Positions 8,989-17,508 of a stretch of 25,617 bases of DNA are shown in pieces. Every line of letters starts with the position of its first letter. Positions within the stretch are counted from its first letter, which is position 1. Source of the DNA: a virus; IMG/VR virus record IMGVR_UViG_3300013306_000052, positions 1 to 25,617 of that record; one strand, 5' to 3'. A program made the translations under genes and the position numbers. A model generated the notes under the pieces. That model saw only the letters and a program-made list of their open reading frames with translations, searched no databases and had not been told where the DNA came from.

Positions 8989-9462
8989 TTAACTCCCCAT
9001 CTTCGCGTAGGCCGAAGCGCCTGACGCACCAGCACCAAGCAGAGACCCGAACATATTGTTCTTGGCGCTTGCTAGTGCAGTCTTTGCCGAAGTCCGATAT
9101 GTCTGCGACTGGGTGCGGTAGCCCCAGGCCTCACGGGCGGCGTTGTTGCGGATGGTCAGAGCATCAAACTCACCGAGCTGGGCAGTGTCGTCTTGGATGT
9201 TGGCAGCGGAACCGCTGTTCACGTCGACGCCGTTTGCTGCAAAGCCTGCACGCTGGGTGCCAATTGCGGCAGCAGTTTGCAGGCGCTGCTGGTCTTCGGT
9301 CATGCCGCCACGCTTTATGGAATCGTTTGCGGCCATGTCAGCGTATTGAGCATTTTGCATGTCAGCCGAGGCCTGGGCCGCGCCGGCCTGCTTAGCTGCC
9401 TGGGCGCCCATGACACCCTGAGCGGCCATCAGTGCAAAAGGAATTGCTGCTACTGCGCACAT
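8989..9462 (-). CDS. Small internal virion protein (gp14-like position)
   Basis: A 157-aa Ala-rich protein with a hydrophobic N-terminus (about residues 4-22), a helical middle and a Gly/Ala-rich C-terminal segment (LLGAGASGASAYAK). The motif GVDVNSGSA near residues 78-86 is typical of small podovirus internal virion proteins. It begins with ATG at 9462 after GGAGGG with a 6-base spacer, and overlaps the end of the gp13-like gene by 13 bases. Its place directly before the two large helical proteins matches T7 gp14, which forms the outer-membrane part of the ejection channel. The equivalence rests on position and general composition. Confidence 0.65.
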   Translation of the reverse strand: MCAVAAIPFALMAAQGVMGAQAAKQAGAAQASADMQNAQYADMAANDSIKRGGMTEDQQRLQTAAAIGTQRAGFAANGVDVNSGSAANIQDDTAQLGEFDALTIRNNAAREAWGYRTQSQTYRTSAKTALASAKNNMFGSLLGAGASGASAYAKMGS

Positions 9463-9926
9463 GCAGTGCCCTCCATCTGGAATGGGTAGAAAGGTTCGTT
9501 GTTAATGCCGTATGGGATAGCAGGGCCAAAATTGAACCCAAGCCACTTCAGCCAGCGCACGGCCTGTGTGTTGCGTACGTCCGCGAAGTTGATCAGTTGC
9601 TTGTGGCGGGTGCGCATGTCGGCTACCACGGCAACACACTCAGCCAGGAAAGCCCGGCGGTGGACTTCGATCCATGTGGAGCTGACCATCCACGGGAGAC
9701 CGTAGGTATCGTCGTACTTACTGTCGCCGAAGATCGCCAGTACCTTGCCGCCACACATGCAGGTCCTTGCCCGAGCCGCACTGGAGATGGCGTTCTTCAG
9801 CTCCTGAGCAGCAGTCCAGCCCCGGATCGATTCGAGTTCAAGCCGGTCGCCTGCACGCAAGTCCAGCAATAGGGCATCTATGTGCCAATGCTCGACACCA
9901 ACCAACTCAGCCGCCTGATTTGACAT
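9450..9926 (-). CDS. T7 gp13-like protein (DUF2833, GNAT-like fold)
   Basis: A 158-aa protein resembling the DUF2833/T7 gp13 family, which has an acyltransferase (GNAT)-like fold. The C-terminal pattern NTQAVRWLKWLGFNF looks like the final helix and strand of a GNAT domain, and HRRAFLAECVAVVADM the preceding helix. In T7, gp13 is needed for assembly of the internal core rather than for a known acetylation. Two close cysteines (CMCGG, about residues 56-60) are unusual. The start is ATG at 9926, overlapping the nozzle gene by 20 bases. It lies between nozzle and ejection proteins, as gp13 does in T7-like phages. Catalytic activity is unproven. Confidence 0.65.
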   Translation of the reverse strand: MSNQAAELVGVEHWHIDALLLDLRAGDRLELESIRGWTAAQELKNAISSAARARTCMCGGKVLAIFGDSKYDDTYGLPWMVSSTWIEVHRRAFLAECVAVVADMRTRHKQLINFADVRNTQAVRWLKWLGFNFGPAIPYGINNEPFYPFQMEGTACAQ

Positions 9927-12219
9927 TGAATGTCACCCCCAGAATGCTGACGGGCAACGGGTCAGACTGGCGGATGAAGATCCGGCCTGGTTGCTCCCAG
10001 CGCCCAGAGATTGGAATGTTGGCCTGGCCAGTTAGCAGACTGATGGGGTCGTTGTAGTTCTCGGTGTTGCGCTGCTTGAATTCGTAAAGGTTGTCTTCGT
10101 CGGTGCCGGCAAATATCCCGCGACTTTGCTCGCAAATCGCCGTGACCTCGTTAACCCGCTTTTCAGCGTGCAGGAAGTTCGGCTGGTTCTGCAGCGTCAT
10201 ATCGAGCGTTTCAAAGTCGCTGACAATCGGAAGGCCGATATGAACCAGCATGGCTGGCCGCTGGATGGACACGGCACCACCAGTCACCACCGCCTGCGGT
10301 TGAACACTTCCGTCTGCGAGGATGCTTACGGTTTTGCCTTCGAGGTGACCTAGGCCAGAGAATGTTGCGCGTGCGCGACCCCACCTAGTCGCCGCAATAT
10401 TCTGCAGCGATGTAGGGACGATCGAGCCAGGCACAACGGTCAGGCTGTTTGCACTGTTGAAAGCGCTAACGGTCAGCCGGATGATCTGCCCATCAGCCCC
10501 ACGCAGAATGATCACGGTGCCGACATCGCCAATCACGAATGGCGAGCCAGTGGCGCCTAGCGTCAACGGGTTTGGATAGTGCCAGTCAGTGCCGCCGGTC
10601 AAGGTCAGTGCCGCCGATGTTGCGCCGCGACCGTCATAGGTCAGGCCAGCGTCAACGAAGAATGACCTGTCAAGCTCGGTCTCTTCCCCAGGTACAGACA
10701 GTTGGCGCGATGCCATGCGTTCTACGTATCGCTTGTCAACACCATTGATGGTGCGGCGAACGATGAAGTAAACCGCGTCCTCATCGGCTTCAGGGATAGA
10801 CGCGATCGACTCAAACGCCCCGTCGGTGTCATGACGATGCCAGCTGAACACCTGTTGAGCCGGTAGGTAGGTAAACCCAATCATCACCCCATCATTGCGC
10901 ACGATCCACAGCACACTGTTAGGCACCTGGGCCAGCGCCATGTCCTTTATTTCAAAGCCGCGCACGAGGTGCGAAGACAGTACCGTCAAGTCCTGCCCTT
11001 GGAATCCGTCACTGGTGTACGAGTAAGCCAGGTCGGCAAGCTTCTGGCCGCGGGCCTGGACGTAAAGCGCAGTGTTCCCATATACCGCTGGGGGAACCGT
11101 GCCGGAGCCGATATAGCTTTGGACTCGGGCCTGCAGGTTGGTTGGCTTAAGCCCGGTTGAATCTCCAGCAATCGTCCATTCAGAGCCGGAAGTCATAACC
11201 AACAACTCTTTGAGCGGGACAAGTGCGCGTATCCGGTTAACTTGGCGCGATGCCAGAGTGACCGTGATGGCATCGTCGTCTTTGGTGGGAGTTGAGAACC
11301 CGAAGTTGTTGTAAGACCCGACGCGACTGAACCACAGCGTCTGGGGGTTTGCAGTGCTGGCGCCGAACACTCGGCGCTGCTGGTAATAGCCAACCACGCC
11401 TGGGTTGTTCCCGCTGGCGAACGGGTTGTCGAACGATGGCGGAGTGTCTGTTTTCGTCGGGCCGATAGCGTTGTCCGTGAACGCAAGCCCTGACGCCTGG
11501 CCGATGAAGCCGAATATCCCAGCTCCATTGTTGTCCTTGTAGACGTTGTAGTGGTCAACGGAGCCCGCTGGAGCTACCCACGTCAATGTCGCACCAGCCT
11601 TATTGTCCCAGCTTGTAACGTTGACGCCGGCGCTTGGCAGGGACTCTTCTGAGGATTCGTCCGTCGATACGCTGGTAACCACGTACCGGTAAACCGTAGT
11701 GTCGCCAGAACCCCCGGTGCGAGGCGAGCCCGCCAGGCTGGTCGGCGGCTGAATGGTCGGAACAAAGGTGATCGCCGTAAGCGTCCAGTTTGTCGGTCCA
11801 AACCGCTTCAGCTCCATTGGCGCATAGTTCGGATGAACGATGGTCATCACGTCAGCAGACTGCGTGTAGTTCAAGGCGAAAAGGTCAGCCTCGGCGTATG
11901 GCGTGGCGATCTCATAGGTCACGCCCAGGTTCAACAGCTGCCCGCCATTGGTGTAGAAGCGGATATACCCAACGCCAAACTCAAGAACGTAGGTCTGCTC
12001 GGTGCTGAACTGGAAAGGAATCAGGCGGGATTTGGTGCTGCTGACCTTGGTCTCGGCCATGAACTTGGTGCCAGCGCGGTTACGCACGCCGCCCTCTGGC
12101 ATCACCATGAGATTTCTGCAGGTGCGCAGCCCGGTGTAGTAGCGGTTCAGGTCGACGCGCGCATAGGTGGCCGGGGCCAACTCACCAGAACTGAATGACG
12201 GCTGGATGGTCTGAGTCAT
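9907..12219 (-). CDS. Tail nozzle protein (tail tubular protein B / gp12-like)
   Basis: A 770-aa protein matching the large podovirus tail tubular protein B family that forms the nozzle of the short tail. The N-terminus MTQTIQPSFSSGELAPATY, followed by GLRTCRNLMVMPEGGV, is characteristic. The middle contains Ig/fibronectin-like beta-rich segments (for example, TPPSFDNPFASGNNPGVVGY, followed by QQRRVFG). A later part has LTVLSSHLVRGFEIKDMALA, which is typical of the propeller-like portion. The start is ATG at 12219, in an ATGA overlap with the adaptor gene, suggesting coupled translation of the two tail-tube components. It would sit below the adaptor ring and anchor the tailspikes. Confidence 0.85.
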   Translation of the reverse strand: MTQTIQPSFSSGELAPATYARVDLNRYYTGLRTCRNLMVMPEGGVRNRAGTKFMAETKVSSTKSRLIPFQFSTEQTYVLEFGVGYIRFYTNGGQLLNLGVTYEIATPYAEADLFALNYTQSADVMTIVHPNYAPMELKRFGPTNWTLTAITFVPTIQPPTSLAGSPRTGGSGDTTVYRYVVTSVSTDESSEESLPSAGVNVTSWDNKAGATLTWVAPAGSVDHYNVYKDNNGAGIFGFIGQASGLAFTDNAIGPTKTDTPPSFDNPFASGNNPGVVGYYQQRRVFGASTANPQTLWFSRVGSYNNFGFSTPTKDDDAITVTLASRQVNRIRALVPLKELLVMTSGSEWTIAGDSTGLKPTNLQARVQSYIGSGTVPPAVYGNTALYVQARGQKLADLAYSYTSDGFQGQDLTVLSSHLVRGFEIKDMALAQVPNSVLWIVRNDGVMIGFTYLPAQQVFSWHRHDTDGAFESIASIPEADEDAVYFIVRRTINGVDKRYVERMASRQLSVPGEETELDRSFFVDAGLTYDGRGATSAALTLTGGTDWHYPNPLTLGATGSPFVIGDVGTVIILRGADGQIIRLTVSAFNSANSLTVVPGSIVPTSLQNIAATRWGRARATFSGLGHLEGKTVSILADGSVQPQAVVTGGAVSIQRPAMLVHIGLPIVSDFETLDMTLQNQPNFLHAEKRVNEVTAICEQSRGIFAGTDEDNLYEFKQRNTENYNDPISLLTGQANIPISGRWEQPGRIFIRQSDPLPVSILGVTFNVKSGG

Positions 12220-12854
12220 CTGCTTTCACGCCCAGTGATGAATACCGACTCAGGCATACGGTCGCCCTGCCCTTCATTCATCCCCTGAGCGAACGCGGAG
12301 GCGGCAACGCCTTGATAGGCAGCCTCCATACGGTCAGCGATGCTTGGCTCTTTGGCGAGTGCTGGGGCGATCTCAACGCCGAGCTTGTAGGCCAGCGCGG
12401 ATACAAAGATGGGGTCAAAGAATCCGGGGTCTGTGATTCTTGCGGTGTACTCAAGCGTGGCCGGCGTCACAGACGTGGCGATCAGGCGAGTTGAATCACC
12501 CTGAATCACACGGAACGGGATGGCTTGGATCTGCGGGACGCACACGTCGGTATCGGCAAATGGCCAATAATCGACAGGGAAAATCTGGTTCACGATCTTT
12601 CGCGCATAGAGGCAGTCGGTCGGGAACGCATAGCTGTAGGGGTAGATCGGGTCAGGGTTGGTAGTCACCTCGGCCAGGCTTACGAACTTGGTCGCAAACG
12701 GCCATGGCTTATCACGCAGCACCCAGTCGCGGGTCTGCTCATAGAACAGCGAGCACTGTTCCGCCTGGACACTGCGCTCGGTCAGGCTGTCGATGCGCTG
12801 GCTGTTGCCGATCCTCGACAAGGCCATGTTGCAAATCTCAATCACCGAGCTCAT
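12216..12854 (-). CDS. Head-tail adaptor (tail tubular protein A / gp11-like)
   Basis: A 212-aa protein of the tail tubular protein A family, which forms the ring between portal and nozzle. Diagnostic features are the N-terminal helix ICNMALSRIGNSQRI, the segment EQTRDWVLRDKPWPFAT (about residues 39-55), YSYAFPTDCLYARKI (about 73-87), and the C-terminal helix with ADRMEAAYQ. The start is ATG at 12854, with GAGG and a 6-base spacer. It is the first gene after an internal terminator, so it opens the tail module. The length is typical of the family. Confidence 0.85.
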   Translation of the reverse strand: MSSVIEICNMALSRIGNSQRIDSLTERSVQAEQCSLFYEQTRDWVLRDKPWPFATKFVSLAEVTTNPDPIYPYSYAFPTDCLYARKIVNQIFPVDYWPFADTDVCVPQIQAIPFRVIQGDSTRLIATSVTPATLEYTARITDPGFFDPIFVSALAYKLGVEIAPALAKEPSIADRMEAAYQGVAASAFAQGMNEGQGDRMPESVFITGRESR

Positions 12855-12866
12855 GGGAATCCTCAG

Positions 12867-12895
12867 GCAAAAAGAAAGGGGCCCGAAGGCCCCTT
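12867..12895 (-). terminator. Rho-independent terminator between head and tail modules
   Basis: An 8-bp perfect stem (AAGGGGCC 12876-12883 with GGCCCCTT 12888-12895) with a TTCG tetraloop on the minus strand, followed by TTTCTTTTTGC. It lies 16 bases after the 58-aa gene and about 13 bases before the adaptor start. It may reduce tail-gene expression relative to capsid, as the terminator after gene 10 does in T7. Confidence 0.85.
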
Positions 12896-12910
12896 GTATT
12901 GCGGGTTGTG

Positions 12911-13087
12911 TTACTTGCCAGCCAGTCGCTTCTGGGCCTCTTCTGCGGTGATTTCTTCCAGGTTCTCACCCGGCTCACCCGAGTACTGCACGACTTCATC
13001 AGTCGAGCAGAGACGGTCACCGATGTAGCTCAGCTCTTTCACCAGGTACCACTTGGTGGTGTCTGGAGTCTTTGCCTTATTGCTCAT
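12911..13087 (-). CDS. Small acidic phage protein, unknown function
   Basis: A 58-aa ORF beginning MSNKAKTPDTTKWYLVKEL and ending EEAQKRLAGK. It has a Trp-Tyr beta-strand-like start and an acidic C-terminal half, with no signal peptide or membrane segment. The start is ATG at 13087, preceded by TGAGGACTGATCC, which contains a GAGG ribosome-binding site at 8 bases. It fills the space between the cement protein and the terminator with little spare sequence, and its codon pattern looks coding. Its position between capsid/cement and adaptor suggests a minor head or head-completion role. That is inference only, as I do not recognise the family. Confidence 0.7.
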   Translation of the reverse strand: MSNKAKTPDTTKWYLVKELSYIGDRLCSTDEVVQYSGEPGENLEEITAEEAQKRLAGK

Positions 13088-13097
13088 GGATCAGTCC

Positions 13098-13556
13098 TCA
13101 GAAGGTGTAGCCCTTGACGTAGGAGCGGAATGCCTGGATGTCCTTCGCGAAGAACGCGGAGAACGAACCGCCAGTCAGCGGGCCGGTTGCCACGGTGTAA
13201 CGCACACCGACATAGCGCTTGTAGGCATCGGCCGGCAACTTGAACGCCATCAGCGTCTTGTTGGCTGTGAGGCTGGCCAGCGCATAGGTCGCCGAGGCGA
13301 AGTGCACGGTTGGGGTGGTTGCCAGGTCGGCAGTGCTGGACGATTCCAGCGTTACAGTGACCGTGGCGGCACCTGCGGCAGTGGCGGCGGCGTCAACCTG
13401 AACAACCAGGTAAACGTCCTCGCCCACACCGATGTCGCGCACGGTGTTGCTGTTGACCGCGTTGCCGACCGGGAACAGGTCGTAAACGTTGGTCGAGATG
13501 GCGGTAGCAGTAACCACCTGGTTGTCAGAAAACTCTGCTTGCTTATCGACGTACAT
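13098..13556 (-). CDS. Bbp16-like capsid cement/decoration protein
   Basis: A 152-aa beta-rich protein resembling Bbp16 of Bordetella phage BPP-1, which cements the capsid by binding around the shell. The pattern is an N-terminal MYVDKQAEFSDNQVV, an alternating hydrophobic beta-barrel middle (VYLVVQVDAAAT and ATVTVTLESS) and a C-terminal YVGVRYTVATGP followed by FSAFFAKDIQA. The start is ATG at 13556 after AAGGAG with a 6-base spacer. It is directly downstream of the major capsid gene, as expected. The assignment is strong from order and pattern, but binding to this capsid has not been shown. Confidence 0.8.
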   Translation of the reverse strand: MYVDKQAEFSDNQVVTATAISTNVYDLFPVGNAVNSNTVRDIGVGEDVYLVVQVDAAATAAGAATVTVTLESSSTADLATTPTVHFASATYALASLTANKTLMAFKLPADAYKRYVGVRYTVATGPLTGGSFSAFFAKDIQAFRSYVKGYTF

Positions 13557-13566
13557 GAAGAGCTCC

Positions 13567-14571
13567 TTAAACCACGCGGGCTTCAGTGTTGAGGATGGCG
13601 TCTACGCGACGGACAGGAACCTCGCCGAACATCAGCGCTGGTTTGCCTGCAACGTTGTCGTAGCTCAGGGTGCCGGAGGCGACTTTGTTCACGGTCTGGC
13701 GGCGCAGGAACGAGCGGATGCGGCGCGAGACGTAGAACACCGGAGTTACACCGGTCAGGCCTTGAATAAGCTCCAGGGACTGAGTCATCAGGTCGATGAT
13801 GTCGGCACCGGTGGCGGCGTTCTTGGTCAGAGCAGCCACGTCAACGTTCGCGATGCGGACGATGTAGCGCCAGTCTTTGACCGCGATACCGCATTTCCAC
13901 TGATACTGATCCATCAGCGCGCGGAAACGGTTGTTGTTCACGTCGAATGCATCACCTTCGCCCAGGTCTTTGTGGACCAGGCCGGCCTTGGAGCCTTTTG
14001 GATAGATGCCGTGAACGGTTTTCTCGCCCCAGCCAATCAGCCAGATCGAGGTGTTGGTGGAACCAGTGCCGCCGGCGTCGATCACGTTGGCCGCAGTTTG
14101 CGCGGTCGCGGTGCTGACAGTGCTGAAGCGTGGCGCCAAGCCGGTGAACGACTCAGGAGTCACGTCAGTGTTGCCGTACAGAACGCCTTGCTGCATCGAC
14201 TGGTTCATGGACTCCATGAAGGAAGACGACTCAGACAGGCGGAATGCAGCGGTGTTGCCGTTGAGCAGCGCCAGGTCAACGTCGACTTGGCCACGGCCTT
14301 CCAGGATGCCGCACGACTCGTCCACTTGCGCAGTGGTCGACTTGCTTGTCGGAACACCGCTGTTCAGCTTGCGGTAGATGACCGAAGGCAGGCCGGTGCG
14401 GGTGGTGATGCGAGAGCCGGTGGGCAGGTTGCCTTCGTACCAAGGCATGTCCAGCAGCATTTCGTTTTCTTGGCTGAGCAGTTCAGCAATCGGCATGATG
14501 CCGCCGCCGTCCGGGTTCAGTCGTTTTGCTACGTCGAGCAGCGTCGGTACGGTATTACCAATAGTGGCCAT
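13567..14571 (-). CDS. Major capsid protein (BPP-1/podovirus type)
   Basis: A 334-aa shell protein of the HK97-fold type found in BPP-1-like podoviruses. Family features are the N-terminal TLLDVAKRLNPDGG, MPWYEGNLPTGSRITTRTGLP (split here by residues 42-62), a central IGWGEKTVHGIYPKGSKAG (about residues 180-200), and the C-terminal VFYVSRRIRSFLRRQ. The start is ATG at 14571 after AAGGAG with an 8-base spacer. It is preceded by a scaffold-like gene and followed by the cement gene. No separate protease gene is evident, so maturation may not need cleavage; this is an inference. Confidence 0.88.
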   Translation of the reverse strand: MATIGNTVPTLLDVAKRLNPDGGGIMPIAELLSQENEMLLDMPWYEGNLPTGSRITTRTGLPSVIYRKLNSGVPTSKSTTAQVDESCGILEGRGQVDVDLALLNGNTAAFRLSESSSFMESMNQSMQQGVLYGNTDVTPESFTGLAPRFSTVSTATAQTAANVIDAGGTGSTNTSIWLIGWGEKTVHGIYPKGSKAGLVHKDLGEGDAFDVNNNRFRALMDQYQWKCGIAVKDWRYIVRIANVDVAALTKNAATGADIIDLMTQSLELIQGLTGVTPVFYVSRRIRSFLRRQTVNKVASGTLSYDNVAGKPALMFGEVPVRRVDAILNTEARVV

Positions 14572-14583
14572 GTTTGGCGCTCC

Positions 14584-15216
14584 TTAAGCGGAATAATTGG
14601 GGTACATACGCTCGGCAATCGAGCGCTCGGCAGGTTGGTCGCTGGTCGTCTTGTGGATCGAACCCTCGCCCATTTGCTTGCCGATGTTGTGGAAGGCCTT
14701 AACGAGCAGCGGGTGTGTCCCGAGCCCGGTTTGTTTGAGGAACTGAGTCAGTTCGGGCGACCCGAAATCGCCATATGCCTTGTTGGCAATGGCCAGGTTT
14801 GCGTCGAACTTGCTGCCACCGAAGTCAGGATCGTTTTTCAACTCACCTACCCACGATTCAACCTGCTGCTTGTGGGCCGCGACGTTCGCCTCGGTCGAAG
14901 AAACGGAGCGCTTTGCATCCATGTCCACCAGTCGCTGGGCTTGCTCGTTCGTCAGACCCAGCTCTTTGAAAGCAGCGGAGTACTCGGTCAGAGAGGCTTC
15001 ATCGACTTGGTAGCCTTCGGGATACTTGAACTCGTACTTCTCGGGGGCGCCTTGCGGCTTGGTGTCGGCAGGTTTTTCTGCTGCAGGCGGTTCAGCTGGC
15101 GGAGTGACTGCCGGAGCAGGCTCTACAGCCGGAGGCGTTGCAGCAGGCTGTGACGGTGCGTTCTCAGTGGTGCTTGCTGGAGGGGTGGCATCCACGGGGG
15201 CGACATCAGTCATCAT
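14584..15216 (-). CDS. Capsid scaffold-like protein
   Basis: A 210-aa protein with an Ala/Pro/Thr-rich, probably disordered N-terminal third (residues about 1-60), then a charged helical region. The motif KYEFKYPEGYQVDE (about 60-73) and the segment ELGLTNEQAQRLVDM (about 86-100) are often seen in scaffold or capsid-assembly proteins placed just before the capsid gene. The C-terminus (ERMYPNYS) is short and basic/aromatic, a common capsid-binding tail. Two ATG codons lie in tandem (15216 and 15213); the first is preferred because AGAGG is 6 bases upstream. It overlaps the Bbp19-like gene by 11 bases. Confidence 0.75.
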   Translation of the reverse strand: MMTDVAPVDATPPASTTENAPSQPAATPPAVEPAPAVTPPAEPPAAEKPADTKPQGAPEKYEFKYPEGYQVDEASLTEYSAAFKELGLTNEQAQRLVDMDAKRSVSSTEANVAAHKQQVESWVGELKNDPDFGGSKFDANLAIANKAYGDFGSPELTQFLKQTGLGTHPLLVKAFHNIGKQMGEGSIHKTTSDQPAERSIAERMYPNYSA

Positions 15217-15508
15217 TCGGTTCCTCTTTGGTGTTTTCGCGGACCATGACCGGGTATGTCTCCGGGCACAGTCGGTTGATTTCGCCCAGCAGATACAGGC
15301 CGTGCTGGCGCATCCCCTCGTTCAGGCTCATGCGCCCGCCGTGGGTGTCGAAGGTGGTTTGAAACATCTTTGCCCTGGCCATCTGCGACCAGACGATGCG
15401 GCGACCGCGCTGCGACTCCATGAGCCAGAGGAAGTCATCGTCCAGACTCTTTTGTTGCAGGCGCGCCTTCAGCTCCAGGCGCTCCTGGATCTCTTCGTCT
15501 TCGTCCAT
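15206..15508 (-). CDS. Bbp19-like phage protein
   Basis: A 100-aa, highly charged helical protein like Bbp19 of BPP-1 and relatives, found between portal and scaffold genes. Recognisable features are WLMESQRGRRIVW and an aromatic/His-containing centre, then RQHGLYLLGEINRLCPE. The function is unknown; it is possibly a virion-associated or head-assembly factor. The ATG at 15508 immediately follows the portal TAA (TAAATG), with no strong ribosome-binding site, so its translation probably depends on portal translation. Confidence 0.7.
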   Translation of the reverse strand: MDEDEEIQERLELKARLQQKSLDDDFLWLMESQRGRRIVWSQMARAKMFQTTFDTHGGRMSLNEGMRQHGLYLLGEINRLCPETYPVMVRENTKEEPNDD

Positions 15509-17197
15509 TTAGGCCCCGACTATCTGGCCGAGCGCGTTGCCCGGCGTGACTTCTGTCTCGGAAAGGAGCTTGGCGCCCTGGATGCCAGCGCCCAGTAATT
15601 GCTGGGCCTGGGCTGCTTGCTGCTGTTGGGCACGCTGCTGGCGAATCTGTGCAACTTGCTCGTCGCCACGGACCACGGTTGGCACAACGCCAGTGGCAGT
15701 AGCGTATTCGTCGATGGTCTGATCCACGTCGAATTTGTCCAGAGCGGTAGGATCAACGCCAGCCAGGTTGCCAACGAATGCAGAGAAGCGCTCCAGGCCT
15801 GCAACGCCGAGTGCTTTCTGCGCCTGGGCCAGGATGGATACGTACTCGACCTTGAGCTCAAGGTTCTGCAACTCTTCAGGTGGAGGCGGAAGCATTGGCT
15901 CGCCATCCATAATCCCCTGCCAGATCGGCATGGACTGGCGGAGCATGATGTTGAAGCAACGGTCAATCAGCGGGTCGAGGCCTTCGTCGTTGATGTGCTC
16001 AAGCACTGGGCCGAGCATCAGCATCTTCTCTTCCTTGCGCTCGGCGATCTCAGTCGCGCTGCGCACGGTGTCGAGTTGGCTGATCATCAGGAACAAGTCG
16101 GCGAAGTAGGCTTCCTTGATCGAGTTCTCAAGCGCATTGATCTTGATGGCCAGCGGATTCAGCCAGCCGGCGTTGGGCTCATAGATCGGCGCGATTTGGT
16201 TCTGGCCGCCAACCTGGTCAACGTAAGTGATGCCGCCAGGGACCATTGAGCTTGGCTGGCCACGAAGGCTTGAAGGCGCTTGCAGGGCCGGGTCAGACCC
16301 TCGGTCAACCAGTTGAGCCGACCGCTTCTCATACAGCTGCAAGGCCTTGATGTCAGGCAGTGCAATGTGGCCTGGACCGGTGCCGTATGCATCCTCGGGC
16401 AAAAGATCCCAGCGAACACAGACGATCGGGAACTCGTGGAAGCCCTTCTGTTCCAGCAGCAGCTTGGGATCGCCGGCGGCAACCTCGTACGTGATGGACG
16501 AGTAAGGCAGGTTCTTGCTGTCGCGCTTGCCGTCTTCGCGATACTTGTTGGGCTCTATGGCCTGAACGCAGTCAACCCAAGCGTCACGGCGGTTTGCTTC
16601 CCACTCACCCTTGACCCTAATCGAACAATTTTCCAGGCCAAACTGGTCAACAATCTGGCCTACAGTCATCTTGAATTCGCGGTAAAACGTGTCTATCGTG
16701 CCGCGCCAGCCGTTGGCTACGTAGTACTGACCAACGGTGTAAGCATTGAAGCGAAACACCTCGTCGTCGTCTTCCTCGATCGACATGGCACCAATGCCAA
16801 ACGTACCCATTTCCGAGTACATAACAGGCAGAGAGCTGTACAGGTTCGACTTGAGGAACTTGTCACGCAGGCGCTGGGTGACTTCGTAGAGCCAGGCCTT
16901 GATCGGGCCGTACTCCATCGCCGCAGTGGACGTGGTGCTCAGCTGAAACCAAGGACGTGCAGGCGACGTGATGCCCGATACCATGCCTGCCGACTGGGTG
17001 CGGCTGGCCTTGGTTGCTGCGCTGTTGATGATCTTGCGGCTACGGCGGTCACCTTGGGGTTTCCCGTCATACAAGAACTTCGAGCGCATGGGCAGCACGT
17101 AGTCAGACAGGTCCTTCCATGTGATTTCCCATGGCTGACGCTCGCTCTTGAGCATCGCAAGACGTTTGTCTGCACGCTGGCGTGGTGTCTCTTCCAT
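15509..17197 (-). CDS. Portal protein (head-tail connector)
   Basis: A 562-aa portal of the short-tailed phage connector type, forming the dodecameric vertex for DNA packaging and tail attachment. Typical elements are the N-terminal RADKRLAMLKSERQPW followed by DLSDYVLPMRS, the block INSAATKASRTQSAGMVSGI (about residues 57-76), PARPWFQL, MYSEMGTFGIGAM (about 126-138), and VRSATEIAERKEE (about 388-400). The C-terminus is Gln/Ala-rich (QRAQQQQAAQAQQ), consistent with a flexible barrel tail. The start is ATG at 17197 after GGGAG with a 9-base spacer. The gene directly follows the packaging genes. Confidence 0.9.
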   Translation of the reverse strand: MEETPRQRADKRLAMLKSERQPWEITWKDLSDYVLPMRSKFLYDGKPQGDRRSRKIINSAATKASRTQSAGMVSGITSPARPWFQLSTTSTAAMEYGPIKAWLYEVTQRLRDKFLKSNLYSSLPVMYSEMGTFGIGAMSIEEDDDEVFRFNAYTVGQYYVANGWRGTIDTFYREFKMTVGQIVDQFGLENCSIRVKGEWEANRRDAWVDCVQAIEPNKYREDGKRDSKNLPYSSITYEVAAGDPKLLLEQKGFHEFPIVCVRWDLLPEDAYGTGPGHIALPDIKALQLYEKRSAQLVDRGSDPALQAPSSLRGQPSSMVPGGITYVDQVGGQNQIAPIYEPNAGWLNPLAIKINALENSIKEAYFADLFLMISQLDTVRSATEIAERKEEKMLMLGPVLEHINDEGLDPLIDRCFNIMLRQSMPIWQGIMDGEPMLPPPPEELQNLELKVEYVSILAQAQKALGVAGLERFSAFVGNLAGVDPTALDKFDVDQTIDEYATATGVVPTVVRGDEQVAQIRQQRAQQQQAAQAQQLLGAGIQGAKLLSETEVTPGNALGQIVGA

Positions 17198-17202
17198 CAG
17201 GG

Positions 17203-17499
17203 TTAGCTCCCGAGCAGCGTTTTAGTGCCCGTGGTAGTGCCAGCGGTAGAACCGCCGAGGATCGTGCTGGACAGACCGGCAGCAGCAGCACGACGGCGTT
17301 TCTCGTCATCACGCGCGGCAGTAGACGCAGAGTTCACATCGCCTACGGCAGTGGTCGCCGGGGTTGCGGCAGTTGGCAGGAGATCACCGCCAGGCTCAAG
17401 CAATGAGCCCTCGCCAGTCAGGCCGACAGCGTCAGTTGTGCCGAGGAACATCGTGTTAATGCCTCGACCAAGAAGTTTCCCAGCTCCGCCGCCACACAT
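17203..17499 (-). CDS. Small conserved phage protein, unknown function
   Basis: A 98-aa protein beginning MCGGGAGKLLGRG, rich in Gly, Ala, Thr and Ser, with a basic/acidic patch DDEKRRRAAAAG and a low-complexity C-terminus (GGSTAGTTTGTKTLLGS). Short proteins with an MCGG-type start occur between terminase and portal genes in related podoviruses. No function is known to me. It is probably disordered or a minor head component. It has the best ribosome-binding site of the region (AGGAGG, 5-base spacer) at ATG 17499, which indicates strong translation. Confidence 0.65.
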   Translation of the reverse strand: MCGGGAGKLLGRGINTMFLGTTDAVGLTGEGSLLEPGGDLLPTAATPATTAVGDVNSASTAARDDEKRRRAAAAGLSSTILGGSTAGTTTGTKTLLGS

Positions 17500-17508
17500 G
17501 GCCGCCTC

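Noticed and set aside
7674-9395. 573-aa plus-strand ORF
   Set aside because: It is a shadow antisense to two well-supported ejection-protein genes. GC-rich coding sequence often leaves the opposite strand open.
13489-15153. 554-aa plus-strand ORF
   Set aside because: It is antisense to cement, capsid and scaffold genes, with no domain and no plus-strand context.
16280-17206. 308-aa plus-strand ORF
   Set aside because: It is a shadow of the portal gene.
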